A DNA stretch of 64,000 bases from assembly GCF_900115695.1 (NCBI RefSeq), contig NZ_FOXK01000011.1, positions 124,001-188,000 of the forward strand, in the 5' to 3' direction. Made by a program: the position numbers and the translations under genes. The DNA is from Ectopseudomonas toyotomiensis. GTDB taxonomy: Bacteria > Pseudomonadota > Gammaproteobacteria > Pseudomonadales > Pseudomonadaceae. Position 1 is the first letter of the stretch; each line of letters begins with the position of its first letter. A model generated the notes under the pieces. The model ran no database searches. It was given only the letters and a program-made list of their open reading frames with translations, and had not been told where the DNA came from. Below, one piece after another: positions 1-8,255 of this stretch.

Positions 1-1
1 A

Positions 2-907
2 TGGAACTCCTGGCGCGCCAGCCTGCTGCGCCAGCTCTACACCGAGACCAAGCGCGCCCTGCGCCGCGGCCTGGAAAACCCACTGGACCGTGAAGAGCAG
101 ATTCGCCAGACCCAGAGTGCAGCCCTGGACACCCTGGTACGCGGCGGCACCGACCCGGACGATGCCGAACAGCTTTGGAGCCAGCTGGGCGACGACTACT
201 TCCTGCGTCACACCGCCACCGACGTGGCCTGGCACACCGATGCCATTCTCCAGCACCCCAACGATGGCGGCCCGCTGGTGCTGATGAAGGAAACCACCCA
301 GCGCGAGTTCGAAGGCGGCACGCAGATCTTCATCTACGCGCCGGACCAGCATGACTTCTTCGCCGTCACCGTGGCCGCGATGAGCCAGCTCAACCTGAAC
401 ATTCACGACGCGCGGATCATCACCTCCACCAGCCAGTTCACCCTCGATACCTACGTGGTGCTGGATGCTGACGGCGGCTCGATCGGCAACAACCCGGCGC
501 GCATCCAGCAGATTCGCGAAGGCCTGATCGAAGCGCTGAAGAACCCGGACGACTACCCGACCATCATCCAGCGTCGCGTGCCGCGTCAGCTCAAGCACTT
601 TGCCTTCGCGCCGCAGGTGACCATCCACAACGACGCGCAGCGCCCGGTGACCATCCTCGAACTGACCGCCCCGGACCGCCCCGGCCTGCTGGCTCGGATC
701 GGGCGAATCTTCCTCGAATACGACCTGTCGCTGCAGAACGCCAAGATCGCCACCCTCGGCGAACGGGTCGAGGACGTATTCTTCGTCACCGACGCCAACA
801 ACCAGCCGCTGTCCGACCCCGAACTCTGTGCACGCCTGCAGGAAACCATCGTCCGCCGCCTGTCCGAGCCCAGCGCTCAACCGCAGACCCTGCAGATCAA
901 CATATGA
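2..907 (+). CDS. glnD: GlnD, PII uridylyltransferase/uridylyl-removing enzyme (C-terminal part)
   Basis: The frame is open from the window edge, so the N-terminal nucleotidyltransferase and HD domains lie outside. About 301 residues are visible. They hold the linker followed by two ACT domains: one starts near the FEGGTQIFIYAPDQ stretch, the other near VTILELTAPDRPGLLARIG, which carries the classic DRPGLL ligand-binding loop. GlnD senses glutamine and modifies the PII proteins GlnB/GlnK in the cytosol. Two consecutive C-terminal ACT domains are diagnostic of this family, where they form the glutamine sensor. The gene ends 37 bases before dapC, which is compatible with co-transcription. Confidence 0.95.
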   Translation, partial: WNSWRASLLRQLYTETKRALRRGLENPLDREEQIRQTQSAALDTLVRGGTDPDDAEQLWSQLGDDYFLRHTATDVAWHTDAILQHPNDGGPLVLMKETTQREFEGGTQIFIYAPDQHDFFAVTVAAMSQLNLNIHDARIITSTSQFTLDTYVVLDADGGSIGNNPARIQQIREGLIEALKNPDDYPTIIQRRVPRQLKHFAFAPQVTIHNDAQRPVTILELTAPDRPGLLARIGRIFLEYDLSLQNAKIATLGERVEDVFFVTDANNQPLSDPELCARLQETIVRRLSEPSAQPQTLQINI

Positions 908-944
908 TTGCGCCGCCCCGCTTTCCGAAGTACGCGAGATAACG

Positions 945-2141
945 ATGAATCCAGCCCTCGACCAGCTCCAGCCCTACCCTTTCGAGAAACTGCGCGAACT
1001 GCTCGGCAGCGTGCAACCGGCCGCCGACAAGCGTCCGATCGCCCTGTCCATCGGCGAACCCAAGCATCGCTCGCCTGACTTCGTCGGCCAGGCACTGACC
1101 GCCAATCTCGACAAGCTCGCCGTCTACCCGACCACGCTCGGCCTGCCGGAGCTGCGCCAGAGCATTGCCAGCTGGTGCGAACGCCGCTTTGGCGTGCCAA
1201 CTGGCTGGCTGGATGCAGCGCGCCACGTGTTGCCGGTCAATGGCACCCGCGAAGCGCTGTTCGCCTTCACCCAGGCGGTGGTCGACCGCAATGCCAAGGG
1301 CCTGGTGGTCAGCCCCAACCCCTTCTATCAGATCTACGAAGGTGCGGCCTTCCTCGCCGGCGCCGAGCCGCACTACCTGCCGTGCCTGGAAGCCCACGGC
1401 TTCAACCCGGACTTCGATGCCGTGCCGACAGAAGTCTGGCAGCGCTGCCAGATTCTCTTCCTCTGCTCGCCAGGCAACCCCACCGGCGCCCTGATCCCGG
1501 TCGAGACGCTGAAGAAACTGATCGCCCTGGCCGACGAGCACGACTTCGTCATCGCCGCCGACGAGTGCTACAGCGAACTGTATTTCGATGAGGACGCACC
1601 ACCGCCCGGCCTGCTCAGCGCCTGCGCCGAACTGGGCCGTAGCGATTTCGCACGTTGCGTGGTGTTCCACAGCCTGTCCAAGCGCTCCAACCTGCCGGGG
1701 CTGCGTTCGGGCTTCGTCGCCGGCGACGCCAGCATCCTCAAGCACTTCTTGCTGTACCGCACCTACCACGGCTGCGCCATGCCGGTACAAACCCAACTGG
1801 CCAGCGTTGCCGCCTGGAATGACGAAGCGCATGTACGTGCCAACCGTGACATGTACCGTGAGAAATTCGCTGCCGTGCTGGATATCCTCGCCCCGGTGAT
1901 GGACGTGCAGCGCCCCGATGGCGGCTTCTACCTGTGGGCGCGCACACCGGGTGACGACACCCTGTTCACCCGCGACCTGTTCGCCACCGAGCACGTCACC
2001 GTGGTGCCCGGCTCGTACCTGTCGCGTGAGGTCGATGGTGTCAACCCGGGCGCTGGCCGCGTACGTATGGCGCTGGTGGCACCGCTGGCCGAGTGCATCG
2101 AGGCCGCCGAGCGTATTGCCCGTTTCATTCGCAGCGCCTGA
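945..2141 (+). CDS. dapC: DapC, succinyldiaminopimelate transaminase
   Basis: A 398-residue class I/II PLP aminotransferase. The start is the ATG giving MNPALDQLQPYPFEKL; an upstream in-frame ATG lies inside glnD and is rejected. Visible fold-type I landmarks are LSIGEPKH near the N-terminus, NPFYQIYEGAA, SPGNPTG, the AADECYSELYF stretch and SLSKRSNLPGLRSGF, whose SK lysine should form the Schiff base with PLP. The length fits the family. It converts N-succinyl-2-amino-6-ketopimelate to N-succinyl-LL-diaminopimelate with glutamate as donor, in lysine and peptidoglycan precursor synthesis. The assignment to DapC rather than a general aminotransferase rests on the adjacent glnD and the nearby dapD and dapE. 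Confidence 0.92.
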   Translation: MNPALDQLQPYPFEKLRELLGSVQPAADKRPIALSIGEPKHRSPDFVGQALTANLDKLAVYPTTLGLPELRQSIASWCERRFGVPTGWLDAARHVLPVNGTREALFAFTQAVVDRNAKGLVVSPNPFYQIYEGAAFLAGAEPHYLPCLEAHGFNPDFDAVPTEVWQRCQILFLCSPGNPTGALIPVETLKKLIALADEHDFVIAADECYSELYFDEDAPPPGLLSACAELGRSDFARCVVFHSLSKRSNLPGLRSGFVAGDASILKHFLLYRTYHGCAMPVQTQLASVAAWNDEAHVRANRDMYREKFAAVLDILAPVMDVQRPDGGFYLWARTPGDDTLFTRDLFATEHVTVVPGSYLSREVDGVNPGAGRVRMALVAPLAECIEAAERIARFIRSA

Positions 2142-2191
2142 GCCTCTGCAGGGCCTGTGGACGGGGCTTTAGCCGCGAGCCTCCGACTCCG

Positions 2192-2252
2192 TAGCCCGGA
2201 TGCAATCCGGGGATAGCCGCTCATGGCTTCCTGGATTTCATCCGGGCTACAC
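2192..2252. repeat. Intergenic palindromic repeat, tagcccggatgcaatccgg family
   Basis: Imperfect inverted repeat between dapC and the next gene: gtagcccggatgcaatccgg on the left and a diverged complement ending catccgggctac on the right. Related units occur near 10687, 35915, 38862-38920 and 45800. This is a dispersed noncoding element of the type common in pseudomonads. It could act as a weak transcriptional attenuator, but no U-tract follows. Confidence 0.7.
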
Positions 2253-2380
2253 GCCTCTGCTGCACGCCGGCGCTGTAACACATCACAGCGACAGCCGCCG
2301 CCACGTCTGGACGCGACGTGGCATAATGGCCCGCCGTATTTCCCGGACCTTCCGGCACGCCACTCATCAGAGGAAGATCA

Positions 2381-2728
2381 ATGAGTTACGTCCTGTATGG
2401 CATCAAGGCCTGCGACACGATGAAAAAGGCCAGAACCTGGCTCGATGAACACCAGGTCGACTATGCCTTTCACGACTACAAGAGCGTCGGGATCGACCGT
2501 GCAAACCTGGAAAAGTGGTGCAACGAGCATGGCTGGCAGACCGTCCTGAACCGTGCTGGCACCACATTCCGCAAGCTGGAAGACGCGCAGAAAGCCGATC
2601 TCGACCAGGCCAAGGCCATCGAACTGATGCTGGCCCAACCCTCGATGATCAAGCGCCCGGTACTCGACCTGGGCGACAAGACCCTGGTCGGCTTCAAGCC
2701 GGATAACTACCAAGCCGCGCTGGCCTGA
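2381..2728 (+). CDS. ArsC/Spx-family (YffB-like) thioredoxin-fold protein
   Basis: A 115-residue protein beginning MSYVLYGIKACDTMKKA. It has a single N-terminal cysteine (Cys11) in the GIKACDT context typical of the YffB/Spx/MgsR branch of the arsenate reductase fold, and the ending IKRPVLDLGDKTLVGFKPDNY common to this branch. The glutathione- or thioredoxin-dependent substrate of YffB proteins is not established, so no reaction is assigned. The start has an upstream GAGGAAG ribosome site ending 6 bases before the ATG. It lies between dapC and dapD, an arrangement familiar in pseudomonads, but nothing in the sequence links it to lysine synthesis. Confidence 0.88.
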   Translation: MSYVLYGIKACDTMKKARTWLDEHQVDYAFHDYKSVGIDRANLEKWCNEHGWQTVLNRAGTTFRKLEDAQKADLDQAKAIELMLAQPSMIKRPVLDLGDKTLVGFKPDNYQAALA

Positions 2729-2767
2729 TCAACCTCACCCGATTTCGTTGCAAGGAACCCCCATCTA

Positions 2768-3802
2768 ATGAGCACCTCCCTTTACAGCATCGCCTTTGGT
2801 GTTGGCACCCAGAACCGCCAGGGCAACTGGCTGGAAGTCTTCTACGCCCTGCCGCTGCTCAATCCGGCCAGCGAGCTGGTAGCCAAGGCCGCCGAGAAGC
2901 TCGGCTACCAGGGTGGCAATCAGGCCATCGCCTTCACCACCACACAGGCTGCTGACCTGGCCGAAGCTCTGAAAGGCGTGGACGCCGCTCAAGCGGCGCT
3001 GCTGACCCGTCTGGCCGAAAGCCACAACCCGCTGGTCGCCACCTTCCTGGCTGAAGATGCCGCGCTGACCAGCACCCCGGAGGCCTACCTCAAGCTGCAC
3101 CTGCTGTCGCATCGTCTGGTCAAGCCGCACGGTCTGAGCCTGGCAGGTATCTTCCCGCTGCTGCCCAACGTGGCCTGGACCAGCCAGGGCGCCGTCGACC
3201 TCGGCGAACTGGCCGAGCGCCAGCTGGAAGCGCGCCTGAAGGGCGAGCTGCTGGAAGTGTTCTCGGTGGACAAGTTCCCGAAAATGACCGACTACGTGGT
3301 GCCGACCGGCGTGCGTATCGCCGACAGCGCGCGCGTGCGCCTCGGCGCCTACATCGGCGAAGGCACCACCGTGATGCACGAAGGCTTCGTCAACTTCAAC
3401 GGCGGCACCGAAGGCCCGGGCATGATCGAAGGCCGCGTTTCCGCTGGCGTATTCGTCGGCAAGGGTTCCGACCTGGGCGGCGGCTGCTCGACCATGGGCA
3501 CCCTGTCCGGTGGTGGCAACATCATCATCAGTGTCGGTGAAGGTTGCCTGATCGGCGCCAACGCCGGTATCGGCATCCCGCTGGGCGACCGCAACACCGT
3601 CGAAGCCGGCCTGTACATCACCGCCGGCACCAAGGTGAACCTGCTCGACGAAGGCAACGCCCTGGTCAAGGTGGTCAAGGCGCGCGACCTGGCTGGTCAG
3701 CCTGACCTGCTGTTCCGTCGCAACTCGCTGACCGGCGCCGTGGAGTGCAAGACCCACAAGTCGGCTATTGAGCTGAACGAAGCCCTGCACGCCCACAATT
3801 GA
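2768..3802 (+). CDS. dapD: DapD, tetrahydrodipicolinate N-succinyltransferase
   Basis: A 344-residue protein of the long pseudomonad DapD type. The first ~170 residues form the N-terminal domain. After it comes a left-handed beta-helix seen as hexapeptide repeats (VRLGAYIGEGTTVMHEGFVN, then a stretch with ISVGEGCLIGANAGIGIPLGD). It uses succinyl-CoA to acylate tetrahydrodipicolinate, the first step of the succinylase branch of lysine/DAP synthesis, in the cytosol. The short 39-base gap behind the YffB-like gene suggests one transcript. An AAGGAA ribosome site lies upstream of the ATG. Confidence 0.96.
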   Translation: MSTSLYSIAFGVGTQNRQGNWLEVFYALPLLNPASELVAKAAEKLGYQGGNQAIAFTTTQAADLAEALKGVDAAQAALLTRLAESHNPLVATFLAEDAALTSTPEAYLKLHLLSHRLVKPHGLSLAGIFPLLPNVAWTSQGAVDLGELAERQLEARLKGELLEVFSVDKFPKMTDYVVPTGVRIADSARVRLGAYIGEGTTVMHEGFVNFNGGTEGPGMIEGRVSAGVFVGKGSDLGGGCSTMGTLSGGGNIIISVGEGCLIGANAGIGIPLGDRNTVEAGLYITAGTKVNLLDEGNALVKVVKARDLAGQPDLLFRRNSLTGAVECKTHKSAIELNEALHAHN

Positions 3803-3807
3803 TCCAA

Positions 3808-3868
3808 CGTAGGGTGCGCCTTGCGCACTGCTCAGCCATGCGACTCAGTGCGCATGGCGCACCCTACG
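3808..3868. repeat. Palindromic repeat, gtagggtgcgcc family
   Basis: Arms cgtagggtgcgcc (3808-3820) and ggcgcaccctacg (3856-3868) are perfect reverse complements, with further imperfect pairing inside. It fills most of the dapD-csdA gap. Other copies are at 12410-12466, 27612-27690 and 37443-37530, so this is a dispersed family rather than a gene-specific terminator. Confidence 0.8.
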
Positions 3869-3881
3869 GGATAGGCTCCTC

Positions 3882-5087
3882 ATGTCACCGATCTCCCCCT
3901 GGCGTGCCGACTTCCCCGGCATACTCGCCCTCGAAGCCGAAGGCCAGACCTATCTGGACAGCGCCGCCACTGCACAGAAACCGCAGGCGGTGCTGGACGC
4001 CCTGCTCGGCTACCTGGCCAGTGGCGTGGCCAACGTGCACCGTGCCCAGCACCTGCCGGGCGAGCGCGCCACCCGCGCCTTCGAGGCCGCACGCAGCAAA
4101 GCCGCGCAGTGGCTGAATGCAGCCAGCACCGAGGAGATCATCTTTACCCGCGGCAGCACCGAATCACTCAACCTGCTGGCCTACGGCCTGGAGCATCTGC
4201 TGCAGCCGGGCGAGCAAATCGTCATCAGCGCGCTGGAGCACCACGCCAATCTGCTGCCCTGGCAGCAACTGGCCAAGCGCCGCAATCTCGAGTTGCTGGT
4301 ATTGCCGCTGGATCACACCGGCAGCATCGATATGCAGCAAGCGGCTCGGCTGATCGGCCCGCGCACCCGCCTGCTGGCGGTTTCGCAGTTGTCCAATGTG
4401 CTCGGGCGCTGGCAACCGCTTGCCGAGCTGCTGGCTTTGGCACGTGCGCAAGGCGCATTCAGCGTGGTCGACGGCGCGCAGGGTGCGGTGCATGGTCGCC
4501 ACGATCTGCAGGCACTGGGCTGTGATTTCTACGTGTGTTCGTCGCACAAACTCTACGGCCCGGATGGCGTCGGCCTGCTGTATGGCCGCCGCGAAGCGTT
4601 GGGCAAATTGCAGCACTGGCAATTCGGCGGTGAGATGGTGCTCGATGCCGACTACCAGAGCGCGCGCTATCGCCCTGCTCCATTGGGTTTCGAGGCCGGC
4701 ACACCAGCGGTTTCAGCGGTCATAGCCCTGGGCGCAGCACTGGACTGGCTGAACGGGTTGGATCACACCGCCGTGGCACGTCATGAAGCGGCCCTGCATG
4801 CCGAACTGCTGGCCGGCCTGCAAAGCCGCAACGGCGTGCGCCTGCTCGGCAAGCCGCAACTGGCACTGGCCAGTTTCTGCGTCGACGGCGTACATAACGC
4901 CGACCTGGCTCACCTGCTCAGTGAACAGGGCATCGCCGTGCGCGCCGGGCATCACTGCGCCATGCCGCTGATGAAAAGCCTGGGTCTGAGTGGTGCAATT
5001 CGCGTCTCGCTCGGCATGTACAACGATGGCGACGATCTGCGGCGGTTTTTCAGCGCCCTGGATAACGCTCTGGACCTGCTGCGATGA
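3882..5087 (+). CDS. csdA: CsdA-type cysteine desulfurase
   Basis: A 401-residue class V aminotransferase-fold desulfurase. YLDSAATAQKPQAVLDAL at the N-terminus, ISALEHHANLLPW, and CSSHKLYGPDGVGLLYG with the PLP lysine mark the SufS/CsdA group. The catalytic cysteine is in the RAGHHCAMPLMKSLGL loop near residue 365. It removes sulfur from cysteine as an enzyme-bound persulfide. The SufE-like gene immediately downstream is its expected acceptor, which argues for CsdA over SufS; no suf genes are present. The tcdA/csdL gene 2 kb away completes the CSD set known from E. coli. Confidence 0.9.
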   Translation: MSPISPWRADFPGILALEAEGQTYLDSAATAQKPQAVLDALLGYLASGVANVHRAQHLPGERATRAFEAARSKAAQWLNAASTEEIIFTRGSTESLNLLAYGLEHLLQPGEQIVISALEHHANLLPWQQLAKRRNLELLVLPLDHTGSIDMQQAARLIGPRTRLLAVSQLSNVLGRWQPLAELLALARAQGAFSVVDGAQGAVHGRHDLQALGCDFYVCSSHKLYGPDGVGLLYGRREALGKLQHWQFGGEMVLDADYQSARYRPAPLGFEAGTPAVSAVIALGAALDWLNGLDHTAVARHEAALHAELLAGLQSRNGVRLLGKPQLALASFCVDGVHNADLAHLLSEQGIAVRAGHHCAMPLMKSLGLSGAIRVSLGMYNDGDDLRRFFSALDNALDLLR

Positions 5088-5107
5088 AATGCCGCCAACG
5101 GCTTTTC

Positions 5108-5184
5108 GTAGGAGCGGCTGGGCGGCATTCCGTTTCAGCCGCGAATATCGGCACCCGAACCATCGCGGCTGAAGCCGCTCCTAC
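5108..5184. repeat. Palindromic repeat, gtaggagcggct family
   Basis: Arms gtaggagcggct (5108-5119) and agccgctcctac (5173-5184) are exact reverse complements; the inner parts (cattccgtttcagccgcgaa / catcgcggctgaag) also pair in part. It sits between csdA and csdE, ending just before the csdE ribosome site, so it may modulate csdE expression. Relatives occur near 12510-12538, 24794-24857 and 28722-28800. Confidence 0.8.
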
Positions 5185-5205
5185 ATGCTACGGGAGGCTC
5201 TCGCC

Positions 5206-5613
5206 ATGAGCCTGGCAGTCGCCGCTCAGGAAGCACTGGCAGCCTTTGCCGCCTGCCCTGGCTGGGAGCAGCGCGCGCGCCTGCTGATGCAATGGGGCGA
5301 ACGCTTGGAGCCATTGAGCGAAACCGAACGCGTCGACGAGCACCGCGTGCATGGCTGCGAGAGCCTGGTCTGGCTGATAGCCGAACAACGCGGTGAGCAC
5401 CTGCACTTTCGCGCCAGCAGCGACGCCCGCCTGCTGCGTGGCTTGCTGGCCGTGCTGCTGGCGCGTGTCGAAGGCTTGCCTCGCGCCGAGCTGGCCAGTG
5501 TCGATCTGGTCGACTGGTTCAACCAGTTGGGGCTACAGAGACAACTGTCGCCATCACGCAGCAACGGCCTCAATGCCGTGCTGCAGCGTATGCGCGAGCT
5601 GGCTGGGTCCTGA
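5206..5613 (+). CDS. csdE: CsdE/SufE-like sulfur acceptor
   Basis: A 135-residue SufE-fold protein. The start at 5206 (MSLAVAAQEALAAF) is preferred over the ATG at 5185 because a GGGAGG ribosome site lies just upstream of it and the 5185 ATG is inside the palindromic repeat. The active-site cysteine is Cys51 in HRVHGCESLVWL, the family signature. It accepts persulfide sulfur from the upstream desulfurase CsdA and passes it to further acceptors such as TcdA/CsdL. Position and size both support CsdE over SufE, although the two are close paralogues. Confidence 0.88.
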   Translation: MSLAVAAQEALAAFAACPGWEQRARLLMQWGERLEPLSETERVDEHRVHGCESLVWLIAEQRGEHLHFRASSDARLLRGLLAVLLARVEGLPRAELASVDLVDWFNQLGLQRQLSPSRSNGLNAVLQRMRELAGS

Positions 5614-5745
5614 CGTAGGGTGGGTTAGGCGCCTGGTGGGTTACGCGGCGCACGACGATGACGGTGTCTGATAGTGTGACGTTTGGCGCCGCTAACCCAC
5701 CCGAAGATCACGAACGCTCTTCACCATTTCAACAGGGTCACGTCA

Positions 5746-6216
5746 CTAGTCGCTCTTGCCCCGCTCGCGCAACGTCAGACCGCGCAGAAAATTGCGCAGG
5801 ATCTGGTCGCCGCACTCGCGAAAGTGCTTGTGACCCGGCGCACGGAACAGGGCGCCAAGCTCGGTCTTGGTCATCGGCAGATCAGCCGATTGCAGAATTG
5901 CCTGGATATCGTCGTCGCGCAGTTCGAAGGCCACGCGCAGCTTCTTCAGGATCAGGTTGTTACTCAGGCGCTTTTCTACCGGCAGACGCGGCCGGCTGTC
6001 GTCCTTGCCACGCTTGTAAAACACCAGGCCTTCGAGCACGTGCGCCAGCAGCACATCACTGCAGGAACGATACCCGGGCTCGTCCTCACGCAGCAGACAG
6101 GCCGGGATCAGGCCCGGCTCGACGGGATAATCCGCCAACCGGCATAGCTCTTCCAGCTTGCCATCGCTGACATCCAGCAAATAGCGCAAGCTGCGCAGTA
6201 CATCGTTATTGAGCAT
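5746..6216 (-). CDS. DUF1456 (YehS-like) protein
   Basis: A 156-residue protein with the two repeated DUF1456 units. Unit one contains MLNNDVLRSLRYLLDVSD and unit two contains LSNNLILKKLRVAFELRDDD, both with the NN-x-x-L/I-x-x-L-R pattern. The C-terminal end is rich in charged residues. The function of YehS proteins is not known. The gene lies 39 bases downstream of the solute-binding protein gene on the same strand, so the two may share a transcript. Cytosolic by sequence: no signal peptide or membrane segment. Confidence 0.88.
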   Translation of the reverse strand: MLNNDVLRSLRYLLDVSDGKLEELCRLADYPVEPGLIPACLLREDEPGYRSCSDVLLAHVLEGLVFYKRGKDDSRPRLPVEKRLSNNLILKKLRVAFELRDDDIQAILQSADLPMTKTELGALFRAPGHKHFRECGDQILRNFLRGLTLRERGKSD

Positions 6217-6255
6217 GCAGAAAACTCTTGGAGGAAGGAGGTAGGCAGGTGCGGT

Positions 6256-7098
6256 TCAGTCCCGCACGGCCTGGGCCGAGGTGCTGGGTTTCCAATCATC
6301 GGCGTTACCGGAATTAAGCGCCTGCTGTAGACGCTGCAGGTCACCACGCTGGGCAAAGTCAAGCAGCCTGGCATTGAACACGCGCAACAGCTTGACGCTC
6401 TCAAGATCGTCCTTGCGAAACAGCAAGCGCAGCGGCTCGGTATTCAACTGCCGTGGATGATGCACGATTTTACCGCCATCTTCCGGAAACAAACGATTCA
6501 ACATGGCATAGCCGACAGCGCGGTCCTGTGGATGCAGGTCGATGCGACCCAACTCCAGAAGACGAAAGCTGGTGTCCTCCTTGCCATTCTGCTCGACGCT
6601 CAGGCGGCCAGCCTGCAACGCCTCGTCGAACGCCGGGCCGTAGGAGTAACCCAGCGTCGTGCCGATGTGATACTTCAGCAAGTCCTCGACCGTGGTCCAG
6701 TCGAACGCCTGATCGCGACGATGGAACAGAACGATCTCCCCGCGTACCAGCGGGTCACTACAAATGCCGTAATTGAGCCGACTGGGGCTGCAGCTATAGG
6801 GCATGATCGCGTGCAACTGCCCCTGCTGCAGCATCAGTACGTTGCGGTCCCAGGGATGAAAGATGAATTCGACCTGGTAGCCCTCTTCAGCGAACACCGC
6901 ACTGATCAGTCGCGCCAGAGCGCCACCATCACTGCGCTCCTGGTCGACATAAGGCGCCCAGTCACCGGTGCCGATACGCAGCTTCTGCGGCTCGGCCTGA
7001 ACGGGCCCAAGGGCTACCAGCAAAACAGGTAGCGTCAGGGAGGCGAGCATCCGTGCCCAGCGTCTTCTCAGCGAGACGCAAAAAAACAGGTACGACAC
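6256..7098 (-). CDS. Periplasmic solute-binding protein, family 3-like
   Basis: A 280-residue protein with an N-terminal signal peptide: basic RRRWAR, then hydrophobic MLASLTLPVLLVALGPV, cleavage near VQA-EP. The mature part begins LRIGTGDWAPYVDQ, typical of family 3 substrate-binding or orphan sensor-type proteins, followed by GGALARLISAVFAEEGYQVEFIFHPWDR. No ABC permease or ATPase gene is adjacent, so it is probably one of the orphan periplasmic binding proteins common in pseudomonads. Ligand unknown. A start at Met17 (MLASL) would also leave a usable signal peptide. Confidence 0.8.
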   Translation of the reverse strand: MSYLFFCVSLRRRWARMLASLTLPVLLVALGPVQAEPQKLRIGTGDWAPYVDQERSDGGALARLISAVFAEEGYQVEFIFHPWDRNVLMLQQGQLHAIMPYSCSPSRLNYGICSDPLVRGEIVLFHRRDQAFDWTTVEDLLKYHIGTTLGYSYGPAFDEALQAGRLSVEQNGKEDTSFRLLELGRIDLHPQDRAVGYAMLNRLFPEDGGKIVHHPRQLNTEPLRLLFRKDDLESVKLLRVFNARLLDFAQRGDLQRLQQALNSGNADDWKPSTSAQAVRD

Positions 7099-7199
7099 AA
7101 ATCACCTCTGATACGGATCATGTTCGACGTCTCCCTGTCGACTACTGCAACCTCTCCCTTCGCCCAGCATAGTCAAACGCACCGCGCACGGGCGTTTTC

Positions 7200-8009
7200 T
7201 CAGGTTTTCGATTGGCGCTCTGCCGGACGACGGGCGCCAGCCACCAGTTTGTCTACCAGTTTGGCCGCAGCGGCCATGCCGAAGCTGGCGGTGACCATCA
7301 TCACCGCGCCGAAACCGCCCGCGCAGTCGAGTTTCACCCCTTCACCGACGAAGCCCTTGGCCTGACAGACCGTGCCGTCCGGCTTGGGATAGCGCAGCTG
7401 CTCGGTGGAGAACACGCAAGGGACGCTGTAGGTGCGGCCCGGCGTACGCGAGAAGCCATAATCGCGGCGCAACAGGCTACGCACCTTGGCCGCCAGCGGG
7501 TCGTTGAAGGTCTTGTTCAGGTCGGTGACCTGAATCTGCGTCGGGTCGACCTGCCCACCCGCGCCACCGGTGGTGACGATCTGGATCTTGCGCCGTTTGC
7601 ACCAGGCGATCAGCGCCGCCTTGGCCGGTACGCTGTCGATGCAGTCGATCACCCCGTCGAGCTGCTCGGTGATGTACTCGGCCATGGTCTCGCGGGTAAC
7701 GAAATCCGCCACCGCGTGCACCACGCAGGCCGGATTGATGGCGCGGATACGGGCCGCCATCTCGTCGACCTTGGCCTTGCCCACCGCGCCTTCGATGGCG
7801 TGCACCTGGCGATTGGTGTTGGTGATGCAGACATCGTCCAGGTCGAACAGGGAAATCTCGCCGACGCCCGAACGCGCCAGCGCCTCGGCCGCCCATGAGC
7901 CCACGCCGCCGATGCCGACCACCGCCACATGCGCCGCTGCCAGTCGTTGATAGCCCTCCTGGCCGTAAAGCCGGGCTATGCCGCCGAATCGCTGATCGTC
8001 AGTACCCAT
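7200..8009 (-). CDS. tcdA: TcdA (CsdL), tRNA threonylcarbamoyladenosine dehydratase
   Basis: A 269-residue E1/MoeB/ThiF-fold enzyme. The start is taken at ATG 8009 (MGTDDQRFGGIARLYG) instead of the GTG 24 bases upstream, because it gives the usual family length and has a GGGGG stretch just ahead. The nucleotide-binding motif VVGIGGVGSWAAEAL is near residues 28-42; CIDSVPAKAALIAWC follows, and TTGGAGGQVDPTQIQV lies in the middle. It activates and cyclises t6A37 of ANN-decoding tRNAs to ct6A using ATP. CsdA/CsdE, encoded 2-3 kb away on the other strand, are its functional partners in E. coli. Confidence 0.92.
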   Translation of the reverse strand: MGTDDQRFGGIARLYGQEGYQRLAAAHVAVVGIGGVGSWAAEALARSGVGEISLFDLDDVCITNTNRQVHAIEGAVGKAKVDEMAARIRAINPACVVHAVADFVTRETMAEYITEQLDGVIDCIDSVPAKAALIAWCKRRKIQIVTTGGAGGQVDPTQIQVTDLNKTFNDPLAAKVRSLLRRDYGFSRTPGRTYSVPCVFSTEQLRYPKPDGTVCQAKGFVGEGVKLDCAGGFGAVMMVTASFGMAAAAKLVDKLVAGARRPAERQSKT

Positions 8010-8033
8010 CACACCCCCTGCAGGAAGGCGCAC

Positions 8034-8255
8034 ATTATAGAGATAGCACCCTGCCCACCCAAGCCTGCAGCACAGGTCAGCCGTCGGCCCGTCGTATCAA
8101 GCTGCATTTACCGCGAATGCGCCGTGCGGCCCTCCCTCATCCGGCGCTTCGCGCCACCTTCTCCCAGAGGGAGAAGGGCATCAAGGATGGCGTCGCTGCG
8201 CGACTTTCACGGTAATATGGCCGGCCTTCACGCTAGCCGCCGTACCGGAGCCGCA
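8034..8255. other. Intergenic region with a ctctcc-type repeat fragment
   Basis: The gap between the divergent tcdA and dapE genes carries a hairpin-like ccttctcccagagggagaagg near 8157-8179, related to the ctctccc/gggagag family seen at 10627, 10831, 35810 and 41907. No convincing promoter pair could be placed by eye, although both genes must be transcribed outward from here. Confidence 0.5.

Noticed and set aside
5658..6170. Plus-strand open frames opposite the DUF1456 gene
   Set aside because: Overlap a minus-strand gene with two clear DUF1456 repeats.
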